Assembly (NCBI GenBank): GCA_040758475.1
Contig: JBFLVN010000034.1
Coordinates: 1-19,378, forward strand
Direction: 5' to 3'
DNA: 19,378 bases
From: JBFLVN01 sp040758475
GTDB taxonomy: Bacteria > JAGRBM01
Below the pieces are notes generated by a model. The model saw nothing but the letters and a program-made list of their open reading frames with translations, made no database searches and was not told the DNA's origin. The position numbers were made by a program, and so were the translations under genes. Positions 16,096-19,378 of the stretch are shown one piece after another. Within the stretch, counting starts at the first letter, position 1, and every line of letters starts with the position of its first letter.

Positions 16096-18116
16096 ATTCC
16101 AAAGTCCTCCAATCCTTCGCGGCCCAGGACGTGGAAGGCCGCATCGCCCTCGTCGAAGGGCTCCAGGGTCTTGCTTCCTCAAAAGCCGCGGACGTGTTGT
16201 TTACGGCCCTGGGGGACCCCCACTGGCGGGTCCGCAAGGCGGCCGTCGAAATTCTCATCCAGAGCGGAGCGGCCGCCGAGCTTCTTCCGGGCCTCGTCGA
16301 GCGCCTTTCGGACCCGGAGAATGCGGGTCTTCGCAACGCCGTCCTCGAAGTCCTCGTGGCGCTTGGGGACCGGGCCCTCCCCTCCGTCCGCGAGGCGCTT
16401 GCGTCTCCCGATCCAGACGTCCGCCTGTTCGCCTGCAATATCCTGGGGCAGATCCGCCATCCTTCGTCCGTCCAGGACTTGCTCAAGGTGGTTTCCGATC
16501 CCGACGAGAACGTCCGGACGGTGGCCGTCGAGAATTTGGGGCGTTTTTCCACCCTCGAAGCCCAGCATGCGCTCGAAGGGCTCCTGGACTCGCCGGATGT
16601 CTCCCTCAAATTTCTCGCCCTCGAAGCGCTCGCACTCCAGGGAGGGCATGTCCCTTTCGCGAGTCTGGAACGGCTCGCGGCCCACCCCATTCTCCGCAAA
16701 CCCGTATTTGAGGTGATGGCTTCGGGGCGTTATCCCGAGGGATTAAGCCTTCTGGCACAAGGGATTTCAGACCAGGGGAAAAGCTCCCGCGAGGCGGCGC
16801 TCAAGGCGTTTTGCGCGACGGTGCTTGCGCACCGCGAGCAGCTCTACGAACGGGCATGCGCTCTCGTCCGCGAAGGCATGGCGGAGAGCGCCCTTGCCCG
16901 GATTCAGGGGGCGCTTTCTTCTTCCGACCAATCAGTGCGGGGGGCGGCCGTCCGGATTCTAGCGTGCAGCGGGAAGCCCCAAGCACTCGACGCGATTTTG
17001 GCGCTTGGAAACGACGAAGGGGTTTTTTCCGCTCTTCGGGAATCGCTCGAAATGCTTCCGCCGGAAGCCGTTTCAATCCTGCTCGACCGCTTTGACGGCC
17101 TTTCCCCTGTGGCCCAGGTGGTGGCGGCGCTCGCCTTCGGAAAAACCCGGTGCGTGGCCGCGCTACCGGTCCTCCACCGGTGCCTGCGGTCGGATTTCGG
17201 CCATCTCCTTCGGGCGGCGGCGGAGGCGGTCGGGGAACTCTCCGACGAGCGGAGCACCGAGGACCTCGTAAGCCTTCTCGAACACCCCTATCCGGACGTC
17301 CGGGAGGCGGCGGTGGGGGCCCTGACCCGGATCGCTAAATCGTCGGTCTCCGCCGTCCTCTCGCGGATCGGCCCCGTGCTCGATTCCCCCCTGGCGGCCG
17401 CCCGGGCGGCGGCGGTTTCGGTGGCGGGCCGGGTCGGCACGGAATCGGGGGCCGTCTCCCGTGCCATCCTGGCCCTCGGCGATCCGGAAACGGAAGTGCG
17501 CCTCGCCGCGGCCCAGGCGCTTGCCGATTCAAAAGTCCCTTCCGCCGCCACGCCTCTTTGCCGGGCCATTGCCGATGAAGACCCCGCCGTCCGCCGGGCC
17601 GTGGCCCGAGGGCTCGGGGCGTTTTCGGGGCCGGAAGCGGTCGAGGCGCTCGCCATTGCCCTCAAGGACCCAGACCTCTGGGTCCGCTGCGAAGCGGCGG
17701 CGAGCCTGGGGGACATCGGCGGCGAACGGGCCCTTTCCCTGCTGGAAGGGGTGCTTTCGGACAAGCAGGCCCATCCCGCCCTCCTGACCCGCATCCTCGA
17801 AGTTCTGGGGCAAGTGGCCCTCGAAAAGGCGCGGCAGGAATCCCTAGGGCTTCTCTCTCATCCGGAACCGGACGTGGTTCTCGCGGCCCTGACCGTTCTG
17901 GGAAAAGAGGGGAAACCGGACGCCCAGTCGGCCCGCCGGATCGGCGCCCTTCTTTCCCACGAGCATTGGAACGTCCGGGCTCACGCGGCCGCGCTCCTGG
18001 GGCGTGTGGGGACTTCCGAAGCCCGGGGTCTCATCGAGGCCCGGCTTTCGGACGAGCGCGATCCCCTGGTGGCCCGCTCTCTAGCGGAGGCCCTCGCTCA
18101 AGCGGGCGGCGAATAA
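16092..18116 (+). CDS. Large HEAT-repeat protein
   Basis: 674 residues, starting with GTG in a GTGA overlap. It consists almost entirely of about 31-residue helical repeats of HEAT / PBS-lyase type, roughly 20 by length. The recurring pattern is D(P)-x-x-x-V-R-x-A-A-x-x-x-L-G, for example DPHWRVRKAAVEIL, DPDVRLFACNILGQI, DETVRLAAAQAL-like units near 460 and DPAVRRAVARGLGAF. The middle (about 210-290) is more degenerate. There is no signal peptide, membrane segment or catalytic motif. HEAT solenoids are protein-binding scaffolds. From memory, the Myxococcus xanthus Che7 cluster also contains a HEAT-repeat protein (Cpc7) linked to its receptor, which supports a role in this system. It abuts cheR with no gap (TAAATG). 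Confidence 0.92.
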   Translation: MNSKVLQSFAAQDVEGRIALVEGLQGLASSKAADVLFTALGDPHWRVRKAAVEILIQSGAAAELLPGLVERLSDPENAGLRNAVLEVLVALGDRALPSVREALASPDPDVRLFACNILGQIRHPSSVQDLLKVVSDPDENVRTVAVENLGRFSTLEAQHALEGLLDSPDVSLKFLALEALALQGGHVPFASLERLAAHPILRKPVFEVMASGRYPEGLSLLAQGISDQGKSSREAALKAFCATVLAHREQLYERACALVREGMAESALARIQGALSSSDQSVRGAAVRILACSGKPQALDAILALGNDEGVFSALRESLEMLPPEAVSILLDRFDGLSPVAQVVAALAFGKTRCVAALPVLHRCLRSDFGHLLRAAAEAVGELSDERSTEDLVSLLEHPYPDVREAAVGALTRIAKSSVSAVLSRIGPVLDSPLAAARAAAVSVAGRVGTESGAVSRAILALGDPETEVRLAAAQALADSKVPSAATPLCRAIADEDPAVRRAVARGLGAFSGPEAVEALAIALKDPDLWVRCEAAASLGDIGGERALSLLEGVLSDKQAHPALLTRILEVLGQVALEKARQESLGLLSHPEPDVVLAALTVLGKEGKPDAQSARRIGALLSHEHWNVRAHAAALLGRVGTSEARGLIEARLSDERDPLVARSLAEALAQAGGE

Positions 18117-18992
18117 ATGGCTCTCGACCTTACGCCGGTGCTCCGGATGAGCGACGAGGAATTCCGGCTGATCCGGGATTCGATCAACCGCCACTGCGGC
18201 CTGTACTTCGAGGACAACCTCAAATACCTCCTGGAACGGCGCCTCGCCCGCCGGGTGGAGCAACGCCTCTTCAAATCCTTCCGCGAATACGAGCGCTTTC
18301 TCCGGTACGATCCTTCCCGGCGGGACGAGCTCGATGAGATCGTGGAGCTCCTCACGACCCAGGAGACCTATTTTTTCCGCGAGAGCTATCAGTTCGACGC
18401 CCTCGTGGAAGAAGTGCTGCCGGAACTCGTCGCCCGCAAGCGGGCGAAGCGGGAGAGCCACATCCGTTTCTGGAGCGCGGGCTGTTCATCGGGAGAGGAG
18501 CCCTACAGCCTCGCCATGATTCTCGCCTGCCAGCCCCAGCTCGCGGGCTTCGAGTGGGAAGTCTTCGCCTCCGATATTTCCCGGAGCGCCCTCCAGCGGG
18601 CCCGGCAGGCGGTCTACCGTTCCCACTCCTTCCGCAACGGCGTGCCAAGCGAGTGCAACCGCTTTTTCGAGGAAGAAACGGGCGGGAACCGCCGGGTCCG
18701 GGAGGAAATCCGCCGCCGAGTGACTTTTTCCGCTCTCAACCTCCTGGACCGGGACCGCCTGAGCCTCGTGCGGCGGCTCGACGTGGTTTTTTGCAGGAAC
18801 GTGATCATCTATTTCGACACCGCGACGAAGCGGCAGGTGATCGATCTTTTCCACGAGAAGATCGAACCGGGGGGATTCCTCTTCCTCGGCCATTCGGAAT
18901 CGCTTATCAATCTTTCGACCAAGTTCGACCTGCGGCATTTCCGTTCGGACCTTGTGTACCAGAAGGCTGCCAAGGAGGGCGCCGCGCCGTGA
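18117..18992 (+). CDS. cheR: Chemoreceptor methyltransferase CheR
   Basis: 291 residues; the ATG directly follows the HEAT-gene stop. The N-terminal helical domain has the Arg-rich segment ERRLARRVEQRLFKSFREY, then ETYFFRE. The SAM-binding core shows SAGCSSGEEPYSLAM (120-134), ASDISRSALQRARQAVY, CRNVIIYFD (about 226-234) and FLGHSES near the end. It methylates glutamates on the receptor arms using SAM in the cytoplasm. The methyl donor and its by-product are handled by enzymes such as the metK and ahcY products encoded upstream. No TPR or other C-terminal extension is present, and the local receptor lacks a tether peptide, so CheR probably acts by direct arm binding. It ends in a GTGA overlap with cheB. 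Confidence 0.97.
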   Translation: MALDLTPVLRMSDEEFRLIRDSINRHCGLYFEDNLKYLLERRLARRVEQRLFKSFREYERFLRYDPSRRDELDEIVELLTTQETYFFRESYQFDALVEEVLPELVARKRAKRESHIRFWSAGCSSGEEPYSLAMILACQPQLAGFEWEVFASDISRSALQRARQAVYRSHSFRNGVPSECNRFFEEETGGNRRVREEIRRRVTFSALNLLDRDRLSLVRRLDVVFCRNVIIYFDTATKRQVIDLFHEKIEPGGFLFLGHSESLINLSTKFDLRHFRSDLVYQKAAKEGAAP

Positions 18993-19378
18993 CGCCCTCC
19001 CGCGCCATCCGTGTCCTGGTGGTCGACGATTCGGCCTACAACCGCCGCATGCTCTCCGGCATGCTGGAGAAGAGTTCCCGCGTCCGCGTGGTGGCGACGG
19101 CGGGAAGCGGGGAAGAAGCGCTCAAGAAGCTTTTCCAGGAAAACCCCGACGTCATTACCTTGGACCTCGAAATGCCGGGCATGGACGGCTTTACGTTCCT
19201 GCGCCTCGTCATGCAGTCCCGGCCGCTTCCGGTGATCGTGGTAAGTTCCCGCACGGAGGACCGGGCCATCTTCCGGGCCCTCGAACTTGGCGCCGCCGAC
19301 TTCATCGCGAAGCCCAGCCCCCGCATCACCTCCGAGATCGCCAAGATCCAGGCCGAACTCCTCTACAAGGTCGAGCAC
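18989..19378 (+). CDS. cheB: Chemoreceptor methylesterase CheB, N-terminal part (cut by window edge)
   Basis: 130 residues are visible, starting with GTG in the GTGA overlap with cheR; AGGAGG lies about 10 bases upstream. The visible part is a receiver domain: Asp13-Asp14 in VLVVDDSAYNRRML, phospho-acceptor Asp59 in ITLDLEMPGMDGFTFL, VIVVSS, and Lys in ADFIAKPSP. The EMPGMDG motif and the position after cheR are typical of CheB, whose methylesterase/deamidase domain would lie beyond 19378. CheB removes receptor methyl groups when phosphorylated by CheA. Since the catalytic domain is not seen, a CheY-like protein remains possible but unlikely. Confidence 0.88.
   Translation, partial: MTPSRAIRVLVVDDSAYNRRMLSGMLEKSSRVRVVATAGSGEEALKKLFQENPDVITLDLEMPGMDGFTFLRLVMQSRPLPVIVVSSRTEDRAIFRALELGAADFIAKPSPRITSEIAKIQAELLYKVEH

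Overview
The window is GC-rich, densely coded bacterial DNA. No phylogenetic marker is present. The gene content (a metK-ahcY pair with a Thermotoga/archaeal-type AhcY, and a chemosensory operon with DUF4388, zinc-ribbon receiver, HEAT-repeat and long-receptor proteins) points to a deltaproteobacterial-grade or Nitrospirota/NC10-like lineage. That placement is inference.

Left part, 1-5890, housekeeping. The window opens inside the 3' end of a glnE-like gene (+), whose stop lies 4 bp from the stop of a convergent M3-family zinc oligopeptidase gene (-). Divergent from the peptidase is metK (SAM synthetase), followed after 38 bp by ahcY (S-adenosylhomocysteine hydrolase). The pair covers synthesis of the methyl donor and removal of the spent product. 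Downstream is a GC-rich palindromic element that may also act as a terminator. It separates ahcY from a convergent gene for a small unrecognised membrane protein (-).

Right part, 5890-19378, one long + strand chemosensory operon running off the right edge. Order: DUF4388-REC-GAF protein; single-domain CheY; CheA with a non-canonical segment in place of P2; ExeA-like AAA ATPase; CheW with a long N-terminal tail; second CheW; membrane chemoreceptor (MCP); zinc-ribbon plus receiver protein; large HEAT-repeat protein; CheR; CheB (cut by the window edge). Junctions are very tight, with four 4-base GTGA overlaps, one TAAATG junction and one 1-bp gap, and most genes start with GTG. An AT-rich leader at about 5911-5960 is the likely promoter region.

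How the genes fit: receptor, two CheW couplers and CheA form the signalling core; CheR and CheB provide methylation adaptation; CheY and two multidomain receiver proteins are possible outputs or phosphate sinks. No cheD, cheC, cheX, cheZ, flagellar or pilus gene is present. The output could therefore be flagellar, pilus-related or an alternative cellular function. The most unusual features are the receptor, whose arms are about 32 heptads each with matching in-register 28-residue modules on both sides of the hairpin, and the four accessory proteins (DUF4388-REC-GAF, ExeA-like ATPase, zinc-ribbon REC, HEAT) embedded among the core che genes.
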